5,492 nucleotides of DNA. Source: Thermodesulfobacteriota bacterium. Its GTDB lineage: Bacteria > Desulfobacterota > SM23-61. Below are positions 1 to 5,390 of this stretch, piece after piece. The notes under the pieces are model-generated. The model was not told the origin of the DNA, ran no database searches, and was given only the letters and a program-made list of their open reading frames with translations. Made by a program: the position numbers and the translations under genes. The DNA is taken from assembly GCA_030018715.1 (NCBI GenBank), contig JASEHN010000228.1, positions 1 through 5,492 on the forward strand. Direction: 5' to 3'. Position 1 is the first letter of the stretch. Each line of letters opens with the position of its first letter.

Positions 1-56
1 GCTTTCGCCGGAATGACATAATGAAGGGAATTCTGACTTTTTACGAGTTCATCAAC
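1..56. repeat. Probable fragment of a dispersed intergenic repeat (window edge)
   Basis: This non-coding sequence begins with GCTTTCGCCGGAATGACA and continues to ACTTTTTACGAGTTCATCAA. Both pieces resemble intergenic repeats I recall from deltaproteobacterial genomes, where a CATTCCGGCGAAAGC-type arm is followed by an ACGAGTTCATCA-type end. No second copy occurs in this window, so the call rests on recollection. The element is cut by the window edge. No gene or RNA is visible here. Confidence 0.35.
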
Positions 57-82
57 GTTCAATTTCTGAAAATTTTATTAAG
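57..82 (+). repeat. 26-bp direct repeat, left copy
   Basis: This copy begins GTTCAATTTCTGAAAATT and ends TATTAAG. It matches positions 5418-5443 at 25 of 26 bases, in the same orientation; the only difference is T versus A at base 19. Both copies are intergenic and adjoin CTCTGCG-type repeats. They therefore look like a conserved module of a dispersed element rather than a chance match. Confidence 0.8.
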
Positions 83-96
83 CATATTTTAATTTT

Positions 97-221
97 ATCT
101 GTGTTTATCGGTGGTTATCTGTGTCCTAAATTTTCTTTTTTAAGATCTTTCTTTATATCTCTGCGTCCTCCGCGGTGAATGGATTTTGGTTGCGGCTCTG
201 CCGCGCTGTGTTCTCTGTGGC
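97..221. repeat. CTCTGCG/CACAGAG-type intergenic repeat cluster, copy 1
   Basis: Three related modules follow one another. The first is a degenerate tandem of ATCTGTGTTTATCGGTGG type (97-126), the second TATCTCTGCGTCCTCCGCGG (about 156-174), and the third GCTGTGTTCTCTGTGGC (205-221). Between the last two lies a 13-base perfect hairpin, GCGGCTCTGCCGC (192-204). The same vocabulary recurs at 3667-3688, 3788-3820, 5154-5187 and 5391-5410. The cluster lies just past the end of pgk. The hairpin has no T-run after it on the minus strand, so it is not a canonical terminator for pgk. Confidence 0.65.
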
Positions 222-227
222 AAAAAA

Positions 228-1418
228 TCAAGAATGTTTTTTCAGGGCTTCTACACCGGGTAATTTTTTCCCTTCTAAAAGCTCCAGAAAAGCCCCGCCG
301 GCCGTGGAGATGTAGGTGATCCTGCCAGCCTCACCGGATTTGTGGACGGCCAGATCCGTGTCCCCGCCGCCTACGACGCTAATTGCGCCCGAGCCAACGA
401 TGTGCCGGACTAATTCAAAAGTTCCCCGGCTAAAGGGTTCCATCTCGAAAGCTCCCATGGGGCCGTTCCAGAGGACAGTTTTCGCCCCCTGTAAGGCCTC
501 ACCGAAAAGCGCGGTAGTGGCCGGACCGATGTCCAGCCCCATCCAATCCTGGGGAATCTCCTGCACCGGGGTGATTCTAATTTGAGCCGATAAGTCGAAT
601 CGATCGGCCACAATGCAGTCCACCGGCAGATAAACCTTCACGCCCCGCTCCTTAGCTGTTTTTAAAACATCCTGGGCGGTGCCTATGAGATCTTCTTCCA
701 CGAGGGACTTGCCTACACTGAAGCCCATGGACTTAAGGAAAGTAAAGGCCATCCCGCCCCCGATGATAATCTTGTCCACCCGCCAAGCCAAATTTTTAAG
801 GACCTCCAGCTTTCCGGAAACCTTGGCTCCTCCGACAATAGCCACCAGGGGCCGGGCCGGGTCTTCCATCACTTTGTTCAGGTAATGCAGCTCCTCCTTC
901 ATCAGGAAACCGGCCGCCGGTTCTTTGAAAAATCTGGTTATGGCCTCTACCGAGGCATGGGCACGGTGGGAAACGGCAAAAGCGTCATTAATATAGCTTT
1001 CAGCCAGACGCGCTAAATTCTGGGCAAAAGTCAGGTCGTTTTTCTCTTCTTCCTTGTGAAAACGCAGATTCTCCAGCAACATGACCTCTCCCGGGACCAT
1101 TGCCAAAGCCATCTTCTCCACTTCCGGCCCAATACAATCCGGCGCCAGTTTTACTTCTTTTTTCAAAAGATCGCTAAGCCGGCGAGCAACCGGCCCCAAG
1201 CTATATTGGGCTTCCGGCTTTCCTTTTGGCCGGCCAAGATGGGAGGCCAGGATAACTTTAGCCCCCTGTTTTAAGGCATGATTAATGGTCGGCAGGGCCG
1301 CCTGAATGCGTGAATCGTCAGTTACGTTTCCTTTTTCGTCCATGGGCACGTTGAAATCTACCCTTATGAAAACTCTTTTCCCCTGGATGTTCAGTTGATC
1401 GATGCTTTTAAAATCCAT
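228..1418 (-). CDS. pgk: Phosphoglycerate kinase
   Basis: This cytoplasmic enzyme reversibly transfers phosphate between 1,3-bisphosphoglycerate and ADP, giving 3-phosphoglycerate and ATP in glycolysis and gluconeogenesis. The 396 residues match the usual bacterial length. Visible family motifs are the signature [12 protein letters not shown] (14-25), SHLGRP (59-64), [13 protein letters not shown] (116-128), NDAF..SHRAH (144-154), GGAKVSGK (196-203), the hinge/nucleotide segment WNGPMGAFE (317-325), GGGDT (350-354) and [11 protein letters not shown] (371-381). In the last motif the common GGG is AGG, a mild variant. The ATG at 1418 is chosen because it follows a strong Shine-Dalgarno and gives the family N-terminus. 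A TTG at 1496 in the same frame adds 26 residues but lies inside the -35 box. The gene stands alone, divergent from the AOR gene, with repeats starting within about 10 bases of its stop. No gap or tpiA neighbour is in the window. Confidence 0.98.
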   Translation of the reverse strand: MDFKSIDQLNIQGKRVFIRVDFNVPMDEKGNVTDDSRIQAALPTINHALKQGAKVILASHLGRPKGKPEAQYSLGPVARRLSDLLKKEVKLAPDCIGPEVEKMALAMVPGEVMLLENLRFHKEEEKNDLTFAQNLARLAESYINDAFAVSHRAHASVEAITRFFKEPAAGFLMKEELHYLNKVMEDPARPLVAIVGGAKVSGKLEVLKNLAWRVDKIIIGGGMAFTFLKSMGFSVGKSLVEEDLIGTAQDVLKTAKERGVKVYLPVDCIVADRFDLSAQIRITPVQEIPQDWMGLDIGPATTALFGEALQGAKTVLWNGPMGAFEMEPFSRGTFELVRHIVGSGAISVVGGGDTDLAVHKSGEAGRITYISTAGGAFLELLEGKKLPGVEALKKHS

Positions 1419-1422
1419 GGCG

Positions 1423-1433
1423 CTCCTCCTCCC
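1423..1433 (-). promoter_or_regulatory. Strong ribosome binding site of pgk, decides the start
   Basis: On the minus strand GGGAGGAGGAG ends four bases before the ATG at 1418. It is a reiterated, near-perfect anti-16S match. No comparable site precedes the longer in-frame TTG start at 1496, so this site fixes the N-terminus as [10 protein letters not shown]. Confidence 0.85.
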
Positions 1434-1466
1434 TTCCAGAGCATCAGATCGATAAAACTTAAAACA

Positions 1467-1496
1467 ATCATAGGGTTTCTTCCATAACAAAGTCAA
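1467..1496 (-). promoter_or_regulatory. Sigma-70-type promoter of pgk
   Basis: Read on the minus strand, TTGACT (1496-1491) and TATGAT (1472-1467) are separated by 18 bases. Each hexamer matches the consensus at five of six positions. Transcription would begin near 1460, giving a leader of about 42 bases that contains the strong Shine-Dalgarno. The TTG of the -35 box is also the first codon of the longest reading frame through pgk, which argues against that extended start. Confidence 0.75.
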
Positions 1497-1565
1497 TGCC
1501 TTTCTTGGCTGGCCACCTCCCAGTTTATTCGCCCCTCTCTTCCTTCCTCCCCATCAATTTCCACA

Positions 1566-1609
1566 CCCTTTCCCACATCCCTTACCCCCCTTTCCTCCCT
1601 CATCATCCC
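1566..1609 (-). other. Putative G-quadruplex tract (i-motif on the plus strand)
   Basis: The plus strand carries six C-tracts of three or more: 1566-1568, 1572-1574, 1579-1581, 1585-1590, 1597-1599 and 1607-1609. The intervening loops are 3, 4, 3, 6 and 7 bases. The minus strand therefore fits the usual G3+ with loops of 1-7 rule, with two spare tracts. The tract lies about 70 bases upstream of the pgk -35 box and about 32 bases upstream of the AOR -35 box. Whether it folds is inferred, not shown. Confidence 0.55.
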
Positions 1610-1641
1610 ATTTGCGGAATTTCAAGTGAAATAAAAATTTC

Positions 1642-1670
1642 TTGACTTCGCCGGAAAAATCTATTAAAAG
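1642..1670 (+). promoter_or_regulatory. Candidate promoter of the AOR gene
   Basis: TTGACT (1642-1647, five of six consensus bases) is followed after 17 bases by TAAAAG (1665-1670, four of six). The overlapping TATTAA at 1662-1667 is a better hexamer, but its 14-base spacing is too short. Initiation would fall near 1677, inside the G9 run. The hexamer choice is uncertain, but the TTGACT placement upstream of a well-formed gene start is persuasive. Confidence 0.5.
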
Positions 1671-1672
1671 CA

Positions 1673-1681
1673 GGGGGGGGG
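1673..1681 (+). other. G9 homopolymer at the predicted AOR transcription start
   Basis: Nine consecutive G residues lie three bases after the candidate -10 hexamer and about 55 bases before the AOR start codon. Runs of this length are prone to replication slippage and, at a start site, to polymerase slippage. It lies outside the coding sequence, so changes in its length would alter expression rather than reading frame. Confidence 0.6.
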
Positions 1682-1736
1682 AATTTTCCTTCCATTCCAT
1701 CTTCCACTTACTTTTCAAAGAAAGGAGAAAGGGTCT

Positions 1737-3605
1737 ATGGACGGGTACACCGGAAGCATTCTGCGAGTTAACCTGACGAAGCGAGAGTTCAAAGAAGAAC
1801 CATTAAAGCCCAAGATAGCCCGGGATTACATCGGGGGAACTGGCCTGGGAAACCGGATCATCTACGATGAAGTCCCCCCTTCCACGGACCCCTTGAGCCC
1901 GGAGAACAAAATCGTCTTTGCCACCGGTCCGGTGACCGCCACCAATTACCCTTCCGGTGCCCGCTATCAGATTTGCTTTAAATCTCCCCTGACCGGTATC
2001 CTCTGCGACGCCAGCTCCGGAGGGTATTGGGGAGCGGATTTAAAACGGGCGGGTTACGACGCCCTGATTGTTGAGGGGGCTTCTGCCGACCCTGTATACC
2101 TGTGGATCCGCAACGGCAAAATTGAGTTCCGCAACGCCTCCCATCTCTGGGGCCAGGATGCCCTGAAAGTACAGGAGACCATCCAGAGGGAAATCGGGGA
2201 CGAGAGAATCCGGGTGGCCTGTATCGGCCCGGCGGGAGAGAAAAAGGTTCTCCTCTCCTGCATCATCAACGACGAAGGACGGGCCCCCGGTCGCGGCGGC
2301 AACGGGGCCATTTTGGGGGCGAAAAAACTAAAGGCTATCGCGGTTCGCGGAAACGGCGCTTTTCCCATACATAATCCGGAAATATATAATGCCCTCTGCA
2401 AGAAGATCGCCAAAGGCAACGCCACGTCGCCAGCCATAGCCAACATGCGGGAATACGGCACTGCCCAGGTGCTGGACAACCTCTGGTCCATGGGCGACAT
2501 TCCCGTTAAAAACTGGCAGCTTGGTCTCTGGGAGGAAGGCTGCAAGAACCTGGGGGGAAAGAAGATGAAGGAAACAATCCTGATTCCCCATACAGCTTGC
2601 TACCGGTGCACCATTGGCTGTTCCCGCTGGGTGAAGATCGACGAAGGGCCCTACAAGATGGATGGGCCCGGTCCGGAATATGAGACACTGGCAGCCTTAG
2701 GCACGATGTGCCTCATCGACAACCTGAATGCGGTTTCCTTTGCCAACGACCTCTGCAACCGTTACGGCATCGACACGATCTCAACGGGCGTGTCCATCGC
2801 CTTCGCCATGGAAGCTTATGAAAAAGGATTAATCAAGAAAGAAGATACTGGCGGTATGGAACTAAAGTGGGGCGATGCCCAGGCTATGATCGCCATGGTG
2901 CACCAGATCGGGAAAAACGAGAAGCTGGGCGCAATCCTGGGACAGGGAGTCAAACGGGCTGCTGAAAAATTAGGTGGCGATTCCTGGAAGTACGCTGTGC
3001 ACGTCAAAGGTATGGAGAGCCCCATGCACGACCCGCGCACCTTCTTCAGCATGGGCTTGACGTACGCAGTGGGCCCGAGGGGAGCCTGCCATCTGCATGG
3101 CCACTCCCCACTCTGGGAGGGCGTTCAAGACCCGGTTCCCGAATGGGGTCTTAAAGGCACCTATCCCCTTTTCCAGAGCGAGGGAAAAGGCAACGTGGTC
3201 AAACTCTCCCAGGATTACACGGCCGTGGTCAATTCCATGGTCTCTTGCTATTTCCTTACCTTCATTCTAAAACCTTCAGACCTGGCCGCTGTTTTGACGG
3301 CAGCTACGGGCACGAAATACACCGCCAACAGCCTGCTTAAAGTCGGGGAACGGATCATGGCCCTACACCGGGCTTACAATAATCGCTGCGGGATCAGCCG
3401 CAAAGATGATATTCTGGCCCCCCGCCAGATGCAACCGACCAAAGAGGGAGGTAATGCCGGAAAAGTTCCGGATATGGAGGTCATGATCAAAGAATTTTAT
3501 AAGGCCAGCGGCTGGACCCCCAGCGGCAAACCCTCGCGGAAGACGCTCGAATCCCTCGGCCTCAAGGATGTTGCTCGGGATCTCTACGGGCCAAAGAAAA
3601 AATAG
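1737..3605 (+). CDS. aor: Aldehyde:ferredoxin oxidoreductase family protein (W/Mo bis-pterin)
   Basis: Members oxidise aldehydes to carboxylates, or reduce acids, with ferredoxin, using a tungsten or molybdenum bis-pterin and one 4Fe-4S cluster. The 622 residues fit the family (about 600-650). The N-terminal domain has GYTGSILRVNLT (3-14), GGTGLGNR (33-40), SGGYWGADLKRAGYDALIV (94-112) and RGGNGAILGAKKLKAIAVRG (186-205). Cluster ligands are C288, C291 and C295 in CYRCTIGC, with C504 (NSMVSC) as the probable fourth. PGPEYE (311-316), MHDPR (430-434) and the His-rich CHLHGH (451-456) correspond to active-site segments; the tail has SRKDD (554-558). Both pterin DxxGL(C/D) motifs are altered, to NRYGID (341-346) and NSMVSC (499-504). 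The start at 1737 has AAAGGAG (1721-1727) at 9-base spacing. The YLWIRNGKIEFRNASHL segment (121-137) recalls the benzoyl-CoA reductase subunit BamB, but no other Bam gene is present. The substrate cannot be assigned. No signal peptide is seen. Confidence 0.93.
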   Translation: MDGYTGSILRVNLTKREFKEEPLKPKIARDYIGGTGLGNRIIYDEVPPSTDPLSPENKIVFATGPVTATNYPSGARYQICFKSPLTGILCDASSGGYWGADLKRAGYDALIVEGASADPVYLWIRNGKIEFRNASHLWGQDALKVQETIQREIGDERIRVACIGPAGEKKVLLSCIINDEGRAPGRGGNGAILGAKKLKAIAVRGNGAFPIHNPEIYNALCKKIAKGNATSPAIANMREYGTAQVLDNLWSMGDIPVKNWQLGLWEEGCKNLGGKKMKETILIPHTACYRCTIGCSRWVKIDEGPYKMDGPGPEYETLAALGTMCLIDNLNAVSFANDLCNRYGIDTISTGVSIAFAMEAYEKGLIKKEDTGGMELKWGDAQAMIAMVHQIGKNEKLGAILGQGVKRAAEKLGGDSWKYAVHVKGMESPMHDPRTFFSMGLTYAVGPRGACHLHGHSPLWEGVQDPVPEWGLKGTYPLFQSEGKGNVVKLSQDYTAVVNSMVSCYFLTFILKPSDLAAVLTAATGTKYTANSLLKVGERIMALHRAYNNRCGISRKDDILAPRQMQPTKEGGNAGKVPDMEVMIKEFYKASGWTPSGKPSRKTLESLGLKDVARDLYGPKKK

Positions 3606-3745
3606 AGGCTCAGGGAATCGCGGATAATTAACCTGAATCCTGCCGGCCACCTTCCGCCAAGACCTTTTGGCCGCAGAGAACGCAGAGGTAACTTAAAAAT
3701 CGCCAGGCGCATAGCGCTAATAGGAGTTACATCTTGAACCCTGTA

Positions 3746-3773
3746 CCTTGCGCCTTGCGCCTTACGCCTTACG
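3746..3773 (+). repeat. Four-unit tandem heptamer array
   Basis: Four contiguous heptamers are visible: CCTTGCG, CCTTGCG, CCTTACG, CCTTACG. Because seven is not a multiple of three, unit gain or loss would shift any reading frame crossing it. An in-frame TTG at 3748 within the array could extend the next gene by 27 residues (RLAPYALRYL...). That translation is simply the repeat read as protein and is not credible as coding. Confidence 0.85.
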
Positions 3774-3779
3774 GTATCT

Positions 3780-3785
3780 TATACT
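3780..3785 (+). promoter_or_regulatory. Possible -10 element for the HypE-like gene
   Basis: TATACT matches the -10 consensus at five of six positions and would give a leader of about 36 bases before the ATG at 3829. The only -35-like hexamer is TTGCGC (3755-3760), three of six, at a long 19-base spacing inside the heptamer array. If real, the promoter is made of repeat DNA; otherwise the gene depends on read-through from the AOR gene. Confidence 0.25.
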
Positions 3786-3828
3786 AATATCTCTGCCTTC
3801 TCCGAGACCTTTGCGGCCAATAATCATT

Positions 3829-4878
3829 ATGGATGAAAAACCCACGCCCGAAGCGCCCCTTCTTCCCTATCCGATAGGAAAATTGCCCCAAGAAGAGCTT
3901 TCCAGATTGCTTGCCCGTTACACTAAACGCGACCAGCGGGTAGTCGTAATGCCGGGCATCGGAAAGGATGCCACGGTTATCTCCTTTCCAGATCGATACC
4001 TGGTGGCCAAAACCGACCCCATCACCTTTGCCACCGACCAGATCGGCTGGTATGCTGTCCAGGTCAATGCCAATGACGTTGCTGTCATGGGAGGGATTCC
4101 CCGCTGGTTCCTGGCCACCCTGCTTCTGCCCGAAGGAAAGACGGGCTTGGCGGAAGTGGAGGACATCTTTGCCCAGATCGCTGAAGCCTGCAAAGAATTA
4201 GGTGTTGTACTCTGCGGCGGGCACACGGAGATTACTTACGGACTTGACCGCCCGGTAATCGTTGGCCAGATGTTGGGAGAGGTGGAGAAGGAAAAATTGG
4301 TTGTGCCTGAACACGTCCTCCCGGGAGACGACATCATCCTCACCAAAGGGATTGCTATCGAGGGCACGGCTCTCATCGCCAGGGAGAGAGGGGAGTTGGC
4401 CGGCCAGGTAGGCGCGGATTTCTTGGAGCAATGCCGCAGCTTTCTAAAGGCGCCGGGCATCAGCGTTGTCCGGGATGCCCGTATTGCCAACGCTTCGGCT
4501 GTGATCCATGCCATGCACGACCCAACGGAAGGAGGGCTGGCTACGGGGCTTCATGAACTGGCCACTGCGGCTGAGGTGGGTATGCTGCTTGAGATGGAAA
4601 AAATACTCATCTTCCCTGAGACGGCCCTTTTATGCCAAAAGCTTGGTTTGGATCCCTTAGGGTTGATTGCCTCGGGTGCGCTTTTAGTGGTGGCCCCGAC
4701 AGGGGATTCGGCCAAGGTCATTGCGGCCCTTAAGAGGGAAGGAATTCCCGCTGCGGTGATCGGAAAAGTCCAGGAAAGGGAGAAGGGAGTCAAGCTGATC
4801 AGGCAGGAAAAGGTTGAAGATTTACCTTTTTTTAGCAGGGATGAAGTAACCAAATTGTTTACCAGGAATGAATCATGA
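3829..4878 (+). CDS. AIR synthase/HypE-superfamily protein (PurM-like ATPase fold), function unassigned
   Basis: The superfamily (PurM, PurL, ThiL, SelD, HypE) activates amides, carbamoyl groups or small acids with ATP. The 349 residues match HypE-like length. Visible segments are the HypE-like N-terminus PIGKLPQEEL (15-24), GIGKDATVI (43-51), the ATP/Mg segment TDPITFATDQIGWYAVQVNA (62-81) followed by NDVAVMGG (82-89), CGGHTEIT (129-136) and DPTEGGLATGLHELA (231-245). The C-terminus is FFSRDEVTKLFTRNES. It lacks the terminal PRxC cysteine that carries the thiocarboxamide in true HypE, and the last Cys is at 269, so hydrogenase cyanide-ligand synthesis is unlikely. No other hyp gene is nearby. 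The ATG at 3829 preserves the conserved N-terminus but has no recognisable Shine-Dalgarno; repeats run to eight bases before it. An in-frame ATG at 3949 would remove the N-terminal motif. The stop overlaps the next gene's start. It is probably cytosolic. The family call is firm; the substrate is unknown. Confidence 0.9.
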   Translation: MDEKPTPEAPLLPYPIGKLPQEELSRLLARYTKRDQRVVVMPGIGKDATVISFPDRYLVAKTDPITFATDQIGWYAVQVNANDVAVMGGIPRWFLATLLLPEGKTGLAEVEDIFAQIAEACKELGVVLCGGHTEITYGLDRPVIVGQMLGEVEKEKLVVPEHVLPGDDIILTKGIAIEGTALIARERGELAGQVGADFLEQCRSFLKAPGISVVRDARIANASAVIHAMHDPTEGGLATGLHELATAAEVGMLLEMEKILIFPETALLCQKLGLDPLGLIASGALLVVAPTGDSAKVIAALKREGIPAAVIGKVQEREKGVKLIRQEKVEDLPFFSRDEVTKLFTRNES

Positions 4879-5234
4879 GCGGAATCGTTACGCGGTATAA
4901 AAATAAAAAGTTCGTAAAGGAGAGGGTGGAACTGGACGGCCATGCTTACGACAACTGCACTTTCGTCGAATGCCTGATCGTCCTCGAGAAAGGCCAGACC
5001 GAGATAAAAAACTGCGTTTTTCAAAAGTCCCGCCTTATGCTTTTGGGGCAGGCTCTGCAAATTGCCAAGGTCCTCAAGAATTTTATCGGTGAGAAACCCC
5101 TGAAAGTTCTGGATTTTGCCGAACCGGGGATTTTCGGAAATAAAAAAACATTAGCCACAGAGGACACAGAGATCACAGAGGCCGCAGAAAATGTCAAAGA
5201 AATTTCCAAGCACCAAATCCCAAATTCCAAATAA
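4875..5234 (+). CDS. Small hypothetical protein with pentapeptide/beta-helix-like rungs
   Basis: I do not recognise a named family. The start ATG at 4875 overlaps the upstream stop as ATGA, with AGGA (4864-4867) seven bases before it, so it is very probably translated by coupling. The 119 residues fall into three parts. A short basic lead (1-20) comes first. Next is a Cys/Phe-rich stretch (25-57) with alternating segments DNCTF, VECLIVLEKG, IKNCVF and KSRLMLLG, resembling a few rungs of a right-handed beta-helix, followed by a probable helix LQIAKVLKNF (61-70). The last part, from about residue 94 (ATEDTEITEAAENVKEI...), is encoded by CACAGAG-type repeat DNA and an adjoining dispersed repeat, directly after an A7 run (5142-5148). 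The native protein may have ended near residue 92: a TAG lies at 5152-5154 in the +1 frame and a TAA at 5141-5143 in the +2 frame. No signal peptide or membrane segment is apparent. Confidence 0.7.
   Translation: MSGIVTRYKNKKFVKERVELDGHAYDNCTFVECLIVLEKGQTEIKNCVFQKSRLMLLGQALQIAKVLKNFIGEKPLKVLDFAEPGIFGNKKTLATEDTEITEAAENVKEISKHQIPNSK
5154..5187 (-). repeat. CACAGAG-type repeat inside the 3' end of the small gene
   Basis: GCCACAGAGGACACAGAGAT followed by CACAGAGGCCGCAG is the same family as positions 97-221 and 3788-3820 but in the opposite orientation. It contains three CACAGAG units at 9-base periodicity, which is why it stays open in the host frame and is read as TEDTEITEA. Here the repeat is protein-coding, whereas the other copies are intergenic. 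Confidence 0.75.
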
Positions 5235-5370
5235 AATCCAAATTAGAAATTATCAACAGCCAAATCTAACAAACAGGAAAGAAAATCTTGTTTAATTAGA
5301 AATCTTTCGAATCACAGAGTTTAGGATTTCGAGTTTTGATGATGTAAATTTATTTGGAATTTGGTGCTTG
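5207..5370. repeat. Interrupted inverted repeat of the AAATTCCAAATAAA type
   Basis: CCAAATTCCAAATAAA (5220-5235) is the exact complement of TTTATTTGGAATTTGG (5349-5364). CAAGCA (5207-5212) complements TGCTTG (5365-5370), with seven extra bases in the left arm. A second, shorter copy of the right end, ATTTGGTGCTT, follows at 5372-5382. The arms are about 113 bases apart. The left arm forms the final codons and stop of the small gene. The spacer is AT-rich and contains no gene that I can see. Confidence 0.7.
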
Positions 5371-5390
5371 TTATTTGGTGCTTCAAATTT

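Larger units (their letters stand above)
1419..1736. other. Divergent intergenic region between pgk and the AOR gene
   Basis: This 318-base gap holds the pgk leader and promoter on its left side, and the AOR promoter, a G9 run and the AOR ribosome binding site on its right. The middle is strongly strand-asymmetric: from 1532 to 1613 there is not one G on the plus strand (82 bases), and the composition is almost wholly C and T with scattered A. No open reading frame with a plausible start, no RNA gene and no copy of the repeats found elsewhere in the window is visible here. Confidence 0.8.
3667..3820. repeat. Inverted pair of CTCTGCG-type repeats filling the gap after the AOR gene
   Basis: The left arm, TTGGCCGCAGAGAACGCAGA (3667-3686), and the right arm, TATCTCTGCC through TTTGCGGCCAA (3788-3820), are the same repeat in opposite orientations. 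TTGGCCGCA (3667-3675) is the exact complement of TGCGGCCAA (3812-3820), and GCAGAG (3682-3687) pairs with CTCTGC (3791-3796). The space between carries GGCGCATAGCGC (3706-3717) and a heptamer array. The right arm ends only eight bases before the ATG at 3829. No T-run follows a stem, so this is not an evident intrinsic terminator for the AOR gene. Confidence 0.7.

Noticed and set aside
192..204. GCGGCTCTGCCGC hairpin as a pgk terminator
   Set aside because: The stem is only five base pairs and no T-run follows on the minus strand; it sits inside a repeat cluster.
1416..1496. N-terminal extension of Pgk from a TTG at 1496
   Set aside because: The codon overlaps the -35 box, has no ribosome binding site, and the extension does not resemble a Pgk N-terminus. 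The ATG at 1418 has a strong Shine-Dalgarno.
2054..2545. 163-codon open frame on the minus strand inside the AOR gene
   Set aside because: It lies fully antisense to a well-supported gene, has no ribosome binding site or recognisable domain, and is explained by codon bias of the sense strand.
3667..3820. CRISPR-like array after the AOR gene
   Set aside because: The repeats are few, inverted, of unequal length and without regular unique spacers; the tandem heptamer has no spacers at all.
3748..3828. N-terminal extension of the HypE-like protein from a TTG at 3748
   Set aside because: The 27 extra residues are translated heptamer array and CTCTGC-type repeat; no ribosome binding site is present, and the family motif begins just after the ATG at 3829.
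3829..4878. Annotation as true HypE, SelD or ThiL
   Set aside because: The terminal PRxC of HypE is absent, there is no SelD-type N-terminal Cys/Sec motif, and no hydrogenase, selenium or thiamine genes are nearby; only the superfamily can be supported.
4551..5060. 169-codon open frame on the minus strand across the HypE-like and small genes
   Set aside because: It is antisense to a conserved domain and an ATGA junction, the protein is Ser/Pro-rich without motifs, and there is no start signal.
5271..5293. AAACAGGA/TCTTGTTT hairpin as a terminator after the small gene
   Set aside because: The eight-pair stem is mostly A-T with one G-T pair, has a seven-base loop and is not followed by a T-run; it is weak and likely chance in AT-rich DNA.
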